From Streptomyces sp. DH24 (GTDB lineage: Bacteria; Actinomycetota; Actinomycetes; Streptomycetales; Streptomycetaceae): DNA of 64,000 nt. The translations under genes were made by a program, and so were the position numbers. The stretch spans positions 62,001-126,000 of the forward strand of contig NZ_JARVKW010000003.1 in NCBI RefSeq assembly GCF_029813775.1, in the 5' to 3' direction. Positions within the stretch are counted from its first letter, which is position 1. The number at the start of each line of letters is the position of its first letter. Positions 54,184-62,150 of this stretch are shown here, piece by piece. The notes below the pieces were generated by a model, which saw only the letters and a list, made by a program, of their open reading frames with translations, searched no databases and was not told the origin of the DNA.

Positions 54184-54392
54184 TCAGACACCGCGCGGCA
54201 CGCGCACGTACGTGATCGTCGTCTCGACGCCGCTGTCGACCAGCCGGCCCTCCGCGTCGAACGCCTCGGCGCCGTCCGCCATGCCGAAGTCGTTGTCGTT
54301 GACCAGGGCGAGCGTGTCGTGGCCCACGCGCGCGATGCCCTCGATCTTCCCCGGCACGCCCCCGACCGTGCCGAAGTCGACCACCAGCCGAG
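54184..54392 (-). pseudogene. Truncated phytase-like/esterase-like protein, C-terminal fragment
   Basis: About 66-69 residues of the C-terminus of a secreted phytase-like (PF13449-type) protein: FGTVGGVPGKIEGIARVGHD, TLALVNDNDFGMADGAEAFD and ITYVRVPRGV before the stop. The signal peptide, N-terminal domain and most of the propeller are missing. Homology starts abruptly next to the stop codon of nhaA (54397), so an insertion or deletion event brought the NhaA cluster here and removed the rest of the gene. It is unlikely to make a useful product. Confidence 0.75.
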
Positions 54393-54396
54393 TGAG

Positions 54397-55779
54397 TCAT
54401 CCGCCGGCGTCGGACCGGCCGTCGGGGCCACCGCTTCGGTACGGCCGGTCGTGCGGGCGTTTCGCGGCGGGGTCGTGCTGCGCTCCCCTTGCGTCGCCGG
54501 ACTGGTAGATGTCGGGGATGCCGTCGGCATCCACGTCGGCGGTCTCCGCCTCGTACAGCCGTCTGTACTGGTTGTTCCGCAGTCGCAGCAGGACGCACGA
54601 CAGCAGCGCGGCGGTCAGTGATCCGAGCAGGACGGCGGCCTTGATGTGCTCCTGGTCCGTCGGGCTCGGGTAGGACAGCTCACCGATGAGCAGCGAGACG
54701 GTGAAGCCGATTCCGGCCAGTACGGCCACGGCGAACACGTCCGGCAACGCGAGGTCCGGGCTGAGCCGGGCACGAGTGAAACGGATGGCCAGGTAGGTGC
54801 CGCCGAAGACGCCCAGGGCCTTTCCCGCTGCCAGGCCCAGAGCCACACCGAGAGGCTCCGGGCTGGTGACCACGGCTTTCAGCGTGTCGCCCGACACGCT
54901 CACCCCGGCTGCGAACAGGGCGAACAGCGGAACGGCCACCCCTGCCGAGATCGGCCGGACCAGGTGGGCGATCTGCTCGGCCGGTCGGCGGCCTGCCTCT
55001 CCGTCCTTCGCCACGCGCAGCAGCAGCCCCATGGCGACTCCGGCCACGGTGGCGTGGATGCCGCTGGTGTAGGTCAGGCCCCAGATCACCAGGGCCAGCG
55101 GGATGTACCAGTACCAGCCGTGCACCCGCCTCTGGTCGTGCAGGTGGAAGAACAGGCCGAGCCCGAGGATCGCGCCGATGAGGGCGGGCACGTGGATCGT
55201 GGAGGTGTAGAAGAGTGCGATGACGATGACGGCGCCCAAGTCGTCGACGACCGCCAGGGTCAGCAAGAAGGCGCGCAGTGCGGAGGGCAGATGGGTGTCG
55301 ATCACCGCGAGCACGCCCAGGGCGAAGGCGATGTCGGTGGCCATGGGCACGGCCCACCCGTTCCAGGTCCCTCCCATGGACGTCGCGACGATGCCGTAGA
55401 CGAGCGCGGGGACCGCCATGCCGCTGAACGCCGCGACCACGGGCACGGTCGCCGCCCTGGGTTCACGTAGCTCTCCGACCACCAGCTCGCGTTTCAGTTC
55501 CGCGCCGGCGACGAAGAAGAAGATCGCGAGCAGTCCGTCCGCCGTCCAGTGGGCGACGGAGAGGTCCAGGCCCAGGGCCTCGATACCGAAGTGGAAGTCC
55601 CGTATCTGCTCGTAGGACGTCCTCAGCGGCGTGTTCGCCCACACCAGTGCCACCGCTGCGGCGGCGAGGAGCACGATGCCGCCGACGGTCTCCGTGCGCA
55701 GAGCGTTCCCCACGAACGTGCGCTCCGGCAGAGGGAGACGGCCGAGGAAGGTGCGGGTGCTGTTGGTGCGGTGGCGCAT
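54397..55779 (-). CDS. nhaA: Na+/H+ antiporter NhaA
   Basis: A 460-aa membrane antiporter that expels Na+ in exchange for protons. Twelve or so helices run from residue 25 to 400. Conserved parts are AIFFFVAGAELKRELVVGEL, PMATDIAFALG, the ion-binding pair in VVDDLGAVIVIALFYT and GSLTAALLSCVLLRLRN near the last helix. The cytoplasmic C-terminal tail ends with ADVDADGIPDIYQ (about 415-426), whose DxDxDGxxD spacing looks like an EF-hand calcium loop, then a polar His/Asp/Arg-rich end. The ATG at 55779 matches family length. CBS and DUF3040 genes lie upstream on the same strand. Confidence 0.95.
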   Translation of the reverse strand: MRHRTNSTRTFLGRLPLPERTFVGNALRTETVGGIVLLAAAAVALVWANTPLRTSYEQIRDFHFGIEALGLDLSVAHWTADGLLAIFFFVAGAELKRELVVGELREPRAATVPVVAAFSGMAVPALVYGIVATSMGGTWNGWAVPMATDIAFALGVLAVIDTHLPSALRAFLLTLAVVDDLGAVIVIALFYTSTIHVPALIGAILGLGLFFHLHDQRRVHGWYWYIPLALVIWGLTYTSGIHATVAGVAMGLLLRVAKDGEAGRRPAEQIAHLVRPISAGVAVPLFALFAAGVSVSGDTLKAVVTSPEPLGVALGLAAGKALGVFGGTYLAIRFTRARLSPDLALPDVFAVAVLAGIGFTVSLLIGELSYPSPTDQEHIKAAVLLGSLTAALLSCVLLRLRNNQYRRLYEAETADVDADGIPDIYQSGDARGAQHDPAAKRPHDRPYRSGGPDGRSDAGG

Positions 55780-55815
55780 GCGGTCGGTGCCTTTCGGACG
55801 CGGACCTCCGAGGCC

Positions 55816-56289
55816 TCAGGTCGGCATGTGCGCGACCTGGAGCAGACGTTCCAGCAGGCCCGCGGCCGTGATCACGCCGACGAGTCGACCTGAACCGTGG
55901 CCGGTCCGTTCGACCACGGCGATGAGCGGGCTCCGGGTGCGGGCCATGAGCTCGGCGACCTCGACGGCTGTCCAGTCGGAATCGGCGGTCGGCAGGAACG
56001 GTCGTCCTACGGGAAGGCAGTCGGCGACCGTACGTCCCTGGAGGGCGCGGCAGAGGCGATCGGCGTGCGGTTCGTCGATGACACGGGCCAGTCCACGGTC
56101 TTCCTGGACGTAGCCGGGAACCAGTGTCCTGACCACGTCGTGGGCGGGAAGCGCCGCGTACGGCTGCCCTTCGGAATCCGTCACCAGCAGTCCGGGCAGA
56201 CGCTGCTCGACGATCAGGCGTACGGCCTCGATGGCGTCGGCGTCCTTGGCTACCGAGACGTAGGGCTCTGCGAGATCACGTGCGCGCAC
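55816..56289 (-). CDS. CBS-domain protein
   Basis: A 157-aa cytoplasmic protein made of two CBS repeats, which bind adenine nucleotides. The first is VSVAKDADAIEAVRLIVEQR then LPGLLVTDSEGQPYAALPAH; the second is SDWTAVEVAELMARTRSPLI, then LVGVITAAGLLERLL. GTG at 56289 has AAGGGG just upstream. It sits 36 bp before the nhaA start on the same strand and overlaps the preceding DUF3040 gene by 14 bp, so it is probably cotranscribed with nhaA and might tune ion transport to energy state. Confidence 0.85.
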   Translation of the reverse strand: MRARDLAEPYVSVAKDADAIEAVRLIVEQRLPGLLVTDSEGQPYAALPAHDVVRTLVPGYVQEDRGLARVIDEPHADRLCRALQGRTVADCLPVGRPFLPTADSDWTAVEVAELMARTRSPLIAVVERTGHGSGRLVGVITAAGLLERLLQVAHMPT

Positions 56290-56710
56290 GGGTACCCCTT
56301 GGACAGGCCGTCGGTGGGTCGGTGGGCAGAAGCTGGGGGCCGCGGCGCGGGAGGCGTTGCCGTGGCGGTGTTCTTGCCGGGAAGCGGCGCTCGCTCTGGG
56401 TGGAGACGCCCGCACCGGGGCCGCGCGGTGGCCCCGTGTCCTGACTCGGACTGTTCAGCACAGCGGTGAGGAAGAGTCCCAGGAAGGCGATGATGGTGAA
56501 CGCCGTGACAGCGACACGCCACCGGTCGCGCTGTTTCTCCCTTCCCTCAGGGACGTCAGCTCCCTCAGGGACGGCAGCGGGTTCTGCTGTCGGTTCGTCC
56601 ACGAACTGCTGGTTGAGCGCATCCAGGGTCGCGGCCAGGGCGGGATCGTCCTGAGCAAGACGTCGTTCGAGTTGCGCGAGGATGCGTGCCTCGTCCATCT
56701 CGGGGTTCAT
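56276..56710 (-). CDS. DUF3040 membrane protein
   Basis: A 144-aa protein. The N-terminal part is DEARILAQLERRLAQDDPAL, the typical DUF3040 opening, followed by a charged linker and one hydrophobic segment VAVTAFTIIAFLGLFLTAVL (about residues 66-85). The C-terminal tail is Pro/Arg-rich and overlaps the CBS gene. ATG 56710 has AGGTGG upstream; ATG 56698 is an alternative that starts right at MDEARIL. Small single-helix membrane proteins of this family are of unknown function. Confidence 0.8.
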   Translation of the reverse strand: MNPEMDEARILAQLERRLAQDDPALAATLDALNQQFVDEPTAEPAAVPEGADVPEGREKQRDRWRVAVTAFTIIAFLGLFLTAVLNSPSQDTGPPRGPGAGVSTQSERRFPARTPPRQRLPRRGPQLLPTDPPTACPRGTRART

Positions 56711-57060
56711 GCCAACCACCTCGAAGCCTGAAGAGATGCTGTCCGTGCCGGGCTCGGGCCAGGGCTTTGCCCGTCCCGTCCACCTGCGTGACGGGCACGG
56801 TCGGTGTCCGCGCCGCACCGACGGTGGGAGCGGCGAGCAGACAGGCGAGAGCCACCAGGAGGAAATGGGCGGGCCTCCGGAACAGGGCTGGGGGACGGAT
56901 TCGGGGCACAGGGCGTACCCCCTTGTTCGCTGTCGAGCGTCTCAGCTGAGCGTTTTACTCACGGATTACCCTGGCCGCCGCGCCGGACGCCTGCCGGACG
57001 CGGCCCAGACAATGCCGTCTCGTCTGGCTGTTCCTTGCCGACCTCCGGCAAAATGACCGT
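56711..57060. other. 350-bp divergent spacer between DUF3040 and PucR genes
   Basis: No gene is supported. A minus-strand frame from 56909 has a signal-peptide-like opening (LFRRPAHFLLVALACLLAAP) but then runs into the DUF3040 gene in another frame with no protein character, so it may be the stump of a lost secreted protein. Promoters for the two divergent genes are expected here but none is clear. Confidence 0.45.
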
Positions 57061-58245
57061 ATGGCAAGTGGGCAGCAGGGCCCGAACGCACCTGGCGCGG
57101 CGGCCGATCCCGCGGTGGCGGTCACAGCGGGATCGTCCGGCAGGGAGTCCGCGGCGGCGAAAGCCCTGGATCCCTGTCTGAGGCAGCTCGCCGAGATCTC
57201 CGCCGGCAAAGGGCGGTGGGGTGCGGGCGACCTCGGAAGCCTGCGGGAGGTGGCCGCCGCCGCGGCCGGCCGTGGCGCCCCCCTCACGGCTCTGATCACC
57301 GAGTATCTCGACTCCGCCTGCCGCGTGTGGGCGGATTTGCCCGATGCGTGCCGGGAGGAGAGCGTGGAGGGCCTGGCGGCTGTGGCGTCCGCCCACCTGC
57401 GGGCGGTCGCCGATGCGACGGTGGCGCTGACCGAGGGGTACGAGACGGCCTTCCGGGCAGCGATCCGCGGGGAGGAGGCGACGCGGCGGGAGTTCGTCGA
57501 CGACCTTCTGGAGGGGCGCACCAACCTCGGTCGGCTGGCGGAGCGGGCCGAGCGATTCGGGCTCCGGCTGCTCGGACCGCATACCGTCGCCGTCGCCCGC
57601 GCCGCGAACCTCTTCGGAGCGGGCGACCCCGCCACCCGCTACGTCGAGGAGGCGCTGATTACCCGGTTCAGCGTCCGCGACGTCCTGACCACCACCAAGG
57701 ACGGCCTCCTGGTGTGCGTGTCCTCCGGAGAGGGAACGGACGTCTGCGAAGCCTTCGCCACCGCCGTGGGCAACGCGGTCGGCGACCAGTACCAGGTGGC
57801 CATCAGCCGGCCAAGGCGCGGTCCCGGCGGCATCGTCCGCTCCCACCAGGAAGCGCGCAGCACCCTCGACCTCGCTGTCCAGCTCAGCTTGCCCGCCCGG
57901 GTCGTGCACGCCTCGGACGTTCTGGTCTTCCAGGTCCTCGGCCGGGACCGCGCGGCCATCACCGACCTCGTGGCCACGGTCCTCGGCGGGCTGGAGCAAG
58001 CGCGCGGAGGTCCACAGCCGCTGCTGGACACGCTCACCGCCTACTTCGCCAGCGGTTGCCTGAACACCGCCACCGCACGCCGGCTGGGGATGAGCGTACG
58101 TACGATCGCCTACCGGCTCAGCCGCATCCGGCAGCTCACCGGCCATGACCCCACCGACCCCGACCAGCGGTACATCCTGCAGACCGCCGCGCTCGGGGCG
58201 CGCCTGCTGGACTGGCCTTCGCACCCCCTCCAGTCCGCCGACTGA
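57061..58245 (+). CDS. PucR/CdaR-family transcriptional regulator
   Basis: A 394-aa regulator. The N-terminal 160 residues are helical and contain EATRREFVDDLLEGRTNLGR, typical of the RsbT-co-antagonist-like/PucR region, followed by a GGDEF-like CdaR domain (about 175-300, including VRSHQEARSTLDLAVQLSLP). The C-terminal HTH_30 DNA-binding domain is LLDTLTAYFASGCLNTATAR, then RLGMSVRTIAYRLSRIRQLT. It stands alone and diverges from the DUF3040 gene, so it might control the nhaA-CBS cluster, the NRAMP operon, or itself. Ligand unknown. Confidence 0.9.
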   Translation: MASGQQGPNAPGAAADPAVAVTAGSSGRESAAAKALDPCLRQLAEISAGKGRWGAGDLGSLREVAAAAAGRGAPLTALITEYLDSACRVWADLPDACREESVEGLAAVASAHLRAVADATVALTEGYETAFRAAIRGEEATRREFVDDLLEGRTNLGRLAERAERFGLRLLGPHTVAVARAANLFGAGDPATRYVEEALITRFSVRDVLTTTKDGLLVCVSSGEGTDVCEAFATAVGNAVGDQYQVAISRPRRGPGGIVRSHQEARSTLDLAVQLSLPARVVHASDVLVFQVLGRDRAAITDLVATVLGGLEQARGGPQPLLDTLTAYFASGCLNTATARRLGMSVRTIAYRLSRIRQLTGHDPTDPDQRYILQTAALGARLLDWPSHPLQSAD

Positions 58246-58488
58246 TCCGCTCCGCCGCACTCGGCGACCGACCCGCGCGCGAGGACCACGGGTTGCTGTA
58301 CGGGGCGGCCGGGTTCGGGCCTGCGGCGGCCACCGCGACTCCCCCGGCGGGCAGGAGGACGGCTGCCGCGCAACCAGGAAGCCCGCCAGGGCGTCGACCC
58401 GACCGAACCGGATCGCCGGGACGCGAGGGGCGAGGGGCGAGGACGGCGCGACTCGTGGCCCGGGTCACGGCGGGCGGCCCGCCGACTC

Positions 58489-58599
58489 CTACGCGTCGTC
58501 ATGCCCCTTTCCGCGACGCAGCACGAGCCAGGCCAGGACGGCGACCAAGGCCAGGTACTCCAGCCAGGCGAAGAGAACGACCAGCCCTTCCGTCGTCAT
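58489..58599 (-). CDS. Small single-helix membrane protein (36 aa), last gene of NRAMP operon
   Basis: A 36-residue protein: VVLFAWLEYLALVAVLAWLV is one membrane helix, with RRGKGHDDA as the cytoplasmic tail. The ATG at 58599 overlaps the TGA of the PRC-barrel gene (ATGA), which is strong evidence that it is real and coupled. Such micro-proteins often stabilise or regulate a partner transporter. No family is claimed. Confidence 0.6.
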   Translation of the reverse strand: MTTEGLVVLFAWLEYLALVAVLAWLVLRRGKGHDDA

Positions 58600-58907
58600 G
58601 AGGCGGACCGCTCGTCGCCGGGGCGGACCACGAGGCGCCGCTGCCGGAAAGAGACGACCCGGGCCCACGGGACCGGCCGGTTCCTGCGGCCGAGTCGGCA
58701 CGCCAGGGCGGCCAGGAGCCTGGGGCCGTCGACGACGTGTTCGGCGTAGCCGAGGCGGTATGCCAGGGCCGACGGCCCGACGACGACGGCGTCGATGCGC
58801 CAGGCCGCGTCCTGCCCGGAGCGGGCGAGGCGCACATCGTGCACCCGGCCGAGCCGACGGCCGTCGGTGTCGACCGCTTCGGCACCGAGCAGGTCAGTCG
58901 CTTTCAC
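58596..58907 (-). CDS. PRC-barrel domain protein (103 aa)
   Basis: A 103-aa cytoplasmic PRC-barrel-like protein: ATDLLGAEAVDTDGRRLGRV then HDVRLARSGQDAAWRIDAVV and SALAYRLGYAEHVVDG. PRC barrels bind RNA or proteins and occur on photosynthetic reaction-centre H subunits, RimM and with ion transporters. It is fourth in the operon, overlapping the preceding gene by 14 bp and the following one by 4 bp. Pairing with an NRAMP-like transporter suggests a cytoplasmic regulatory part analogous to that of MgtE/NRAMP-linked PRC proteins. Confidence 0.8.
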   Translation of the reverse strand: MKATDLLGAEAVDTDGRRLGRVHDVRLARSGQDAAWRIDAVVVGPSALAYRLGYAEHVVDGPRLLAALACRLGRRNRPVPWARVVSFRQRRLVVRPGDERSAS

Positions 58908-59277
58908 GCATTCCTCCCGGGAGACGTGAGATCAGATGGCGGCGCAGCCACCGCTCGGGGGCTGTCAGCGCGGGGAACGCGTCGGCCGGGGACGCCAGCC
59001 GTACCACGGTGCCGATGTCGTCGATCGCGGCGACCGGGACCTCGACGGGGCCGCGGCGGCCGGACAGCCGTTCGGCCAGACACCTCCACCACCGGCCCGT
59101 CCTGCCGCCGAGGCGAGCCGCGAAAGCCTGCTGTCCGATGAGCACCGCCGCGAGGACGGGCGGCCCGTGCTCGCCGGTTGTGAAGAGAAGGTCGTCGACC
59201 TTGCCCAGCGAGGTTCCTCCGCTGTCCACGACGTGGCGGTCGAGGAGTTCGAGGCCGGCGTCCAGGTATTCGGTCAC
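58894..59277 (-). CDS. PRC-barrel-like protein (127 aa)
   Basis: A 127-aa protein with LDRHVVDSGGTSLGKVDDLL at residues 12-31, a typical PRC-barrel opening, and VEVPVAAIDDIGTVVRLASP near 77-97. The C-terminal part is RHLISRLPGGMRESD. It overlaps the NRAMP-like gene by 4 bp (ATGA) and the 103-aa PRC gene by 14 bp, so it is third of five coupled genes. It probably forms the cytoplasmic regulatory module of the transporter together with its neighbour; this is inference. Confidence 0.78.
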   Translation of the reverse strand: MTEYLDAGLELLDRHVVDSGGTSLGKVDDLLFTTGEHGPPVLAAVLIGQQAFAARLGGRTGRWWRCLAERLSGRRGPVEVPVAAIDDIGTVVRLASPADAFPALTAPERWLRRHLISRLPGGMRESD

Positions 59278-60503
59278 AGTCCCGCCTTGGTCGCGATCAG
59301 CAGGGGCAGCGCGGCCACCGCTCCGGCGACCACGATGACGAGGTAGACGACCCCGACCGCGTTGGCCACGCGGCCGTTGACCCGGTCGCCCAGGTACCGG
59401 CGGTCGTTGGCGATGACCAGGATCGGCAGATAGGTCACCGGCAGGACGGCCGCGCCCAGGTAGACGGCGTAGATGGTGACCGTGACCGGGTTGATCGTGG
59501 TCAGGGCAACGGCCACCGCGGCGAGCAGGGTGACCAGCAGCAAGGTGTGGAAGCGGCTGGCGTCGGCCGGGCGGCCGGTCTTGCCCCAGGTCCAGCCGAA
59601 GTGGTGCGCGACGGTGTAGCCGGACGACAGCAGCGTCTCGATGGTGGAGCCGAAGACCGCGGCGACGATACCGAGGACGGCCAGCGCAAGTCCGACCTTC
59701 CCCAGGGCCAGGACCACGGGCAGAACGGTCTGGCTGAGGTTCTCCACCTGGATCCCGGCCGGCTGAAGGACCTGGTGGGCAACGACCTGGATGCCGATGG
59801 CGAGGATGCCTCCGATCGGGTAGCCCACCCAGCAGTTCATCCTCACCTCCATGAGGTTGCGGGCCCGCCAGCGGTGCTCGACGGCCGCGGAGGAGAAGAA
59901 GAACACCTCGTAGGGAGTCATCTGCGCGCCCAGCATGACCAGCGCGTAGAAGAAGTACGTGGGCAGTCCCTCACCGAACGGAAGGCTCGGGTGAGTGACA
60001 TCGTGCGCCATCTGTCCCCAGTCGGGGCCCAGATGCCAGACGGCGACCACGAACACGAACAGCGCCATCCCGGCGAGGCCGTAGACGCGCTCCATCATCG
60101 CGAACGGCACCCGCCAGACAACCAGCCAGGCCAGGAACGCCACCGGCGGCACCCACAGCAGGTAGTGCACATCGGTGAGCAGTTCGATCGCCAGCGCGAT
60201 GCCGCACAGCTCCGCGATCAGAGCGATGGCGTTGACAAGGTAGGAGACCACTACGGCGGCCAGCCCCGTCCGGGCGCCCATCCGCTCGCGGATCAGGTCG
60301 AAGACGGTCCGGCGGGTCACCACCGCCACCCGGCCCGCCATCTCCGAGTACAGGGCCACACCGATCACCGCGACGACCGTGACCCACACCAGAGCAAGCC
60401 CGAACCGGGCCCCGATCAGGGCATCGGTGATCAGGTCACCGATGTCGATGAACCCGCCGATCGCCGTGAACACCCCGAGCGCCAGGCTGAGGACCTTCTT
60501 CAC
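59274..60503 (-). CDS. NRAMP-like divalent metal transporter with altered metal-site motifs
   Basis: A 409-aa membrane transporter with about eleven helices. It has the NRAMP fold: AIGGFIDIGDLITDALIGAR in helix 1 and ALVMLGAQMTPYEVFFFSSA in helix 6. The canonical motifs DPGN and MPH read DIGD and TPY here, so the metal-coordinating Asn, Met and His are replaced, although Asp and a neighbouring Met remain. NRAMP-related Mg2+ transporters also lose the coordinating Met, so Mg2+ is a possible substrate rather than Mn2+/Fe2+. It overlaps the upstream lipoprotein and downstream PRC gene by 4 bp each. Confidence 0.88.
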   Translation of the reverse strand: MKKVLSLALGVFTAIGGFIDIGDLITDALIGARFGLALVWVTVVAVIGVALYSEMAGRVAVVTRRTVFDLIRERMGARTGLAAVVVSYLVNAIALIAELCGIALAIELLTDVHYLLWVPPVAFLAWLVVWRVPFAMMERVYGLAGMALFVFVVAVWHLGPDWGQMAHDVTHPSLPFGEGLPTYFFYALVMLGAQMTPYEVFFFSSAAVEHRWRARNLMEVRMNCWVGYPIGGILAIGIQVVAHQVLQPAGIQVENLSQTVLPVVLALGKVGLALAVLGIVAAVFGSTIETLLSSGYTVAHHFGWTWGKTGRPADASRFHTLLLVTLLAAVAVALTTINPVTVTIYAVYLGAAVLPVTYLPILVIANDRRYLGDRVNGRVANAVGVVYLVIVVAGAVAALPLLIATKAGL

Positions 60504-60991
60504 GTCGGCCTCAGCCCTTCCAGTCGCTGCAGCCGGGCGGCGAGTCTCGGCAAAGGCTCGGCGAGCCGGCCCAGTTCACCGAAGCGCCCGGCACGAGCGG
60601 CGATCCGCAGGTCGGCCAGCGCGGCCCGGCAGTCCTCCAGCACAGAGGTCACCCTGCTGCGCAACGCCGTGCTGTGCGTGGTGGGTGGCTGGACGGACCC
60701 GATGTGGGTGGCGACGGAGTCCAGGGCCGTTTCGGCGTCCGACAGGGCCCTGGCCGTGTACGGGCCGAGAGCCCTGCCTTCCTCGGCCGCGTCCACGACC
60801 AGCCGTGCGGTCTGCACCGCCGAGCGCGCCGCCTCCGCCGTGTTGGCGACTTTCTCCTGGTAGTCCGTCTCCGACCGTGAAGGTCCCACGCATGCGCTCA
60901 GCGCGACGACCAGCGTCAGGACGCAGCAGGCCTGCCGCGCCGCGCGCCCCGGAGGTCTGTCGGCCGGGACCGTCGTGTCATGGGGCTTCAT
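60500..60991 (-). CDS. Hypothetical lipoprotein, first gene of NRAMP operon
   Basis: A 163-aa lipoprotein with lipobox LSAC (Cys34) after hydrophobic residues 21-31. The rest is helical: DYQEKVANTAEAARSAVQTA, RLVVDAAEEGRALGPYTARA and a leucine-rich C-terminal helix. The heptad-like pattern suggests a coiled-coil bundle outside the membrane. It overlaps the NRAMP-like gene by 4 bp (ATGA), so it heads the five-gene operon. No known family; a role as transporter accessory or metal binder is inference, and it has no obvious His- or Cys-rich metal motif. Confidence 0.75.
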   Translation of the reverse strand: MKPHDTTVPADRPPGRAARQACCVLTLVVALSACVGPSRSETDYQEKVANTAEAARSAVQTARLVVDAAEEGRALGPYTARALSDAETALDSVATHIGSVQPPTTHSTALRSRVTSVLEDCRAALADLRIAARAGRFGELGRLAEPLPRLAARLQRLEGLRPT

Positions 60992-61397
60992 ACGCGGCAG
61001 ACCGTAGCCGCATGCCGCCGTCGCGCCGGTCGTGCCTCGCCGACGCGGTGAGAAGCCGCCCCTCGACTTCCGCCGTTTCGCGGCAGGACCTGCGCCGACC
61101 GGGTCTGTCCGCCGGTGGGGGCGGCGGCTCGTGATCGCAGACTTGTGGAGCTTCGAGAAGGCGGCGCTGACAGGCGACCGCCCAGGCCGTGCGAAGGGGG
61201 AGCCCGGTGCGAAGGCGGCATGTGCCGAAGACGCTGCGGCAGATCACGGTGATCCGTTCATGGCAGGGACGTAGCCCGGAGCTCACCGGTGCCGGTGGGA
61301 CTCCCTCTCCTCGGTCGGTGGACGCAGAGAGGCGCCCGACCGCGATGATGCCGGTCGGGCGCCTCCCATGGCGCCGTCGGAACGCGCGCGGCGGCGG
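60992..61397. other. 406-bp spacer, no gene recognised
   Basis: Between the NRAMP operon start and the DoxX gene. Long open frames here give only Arg/Pro-rich peptides without protein character. The promoter of the leftward NRAMP operon is expected near 60992-61060 but no clear -35/-10 pair is visible. The right end (61329-61365) holds a perfect hairpin that ends the DoxX transcript. Confidence 0.5.
61329..61365 (-). terminator. Hairpin terminator of the DoxX gene
   Basis: A perfect 14-bp stem GAGGCGCCCGACCG (61329-61342) with CGGTCGGGCGCCTC (61352-61365) and a 9-base loop, 33 bp beyond the stop of the minus-strand DoxX gene. No U-run follows, which is usual for Streptomyces terminators. Confidence 0.8.
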
Positions 61398-61940
<543 letters not shown>

Positions 61941-62150
61941 GCGGTTCGGCCCTTCGGGGAGACGACGAGGGTCGCTTGAACTTTCAAGCTTGCGGCCGAG
62001 GGTACCTAATGCATGAATGTTCAACAACCTGGCTCGACCCGACCGACCCGGCCGGACCGACCGACCCGACCGGACCGCCCGGCGTGCGTCAGGGGCGTCC
62101 GACCGGCCTCGGCCCGTCGGACGCCCTCGGTTCACTCACTCACCGTGGCA

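Noticed and set aside
56565..56909. Possible secreted protein with a signal-peptide-like start
   Set aside because: After about 35 residues it overlaps the DUF3040 gene in another frame and loses protein character; at most a stump of a lost gene.
60978..61286. Leftward 102-residue frame upstream of the lipoprotein gene
   Set aside because: Arg/Pro-rich, overlaps the lipoprotein start, and has no conserved segment.
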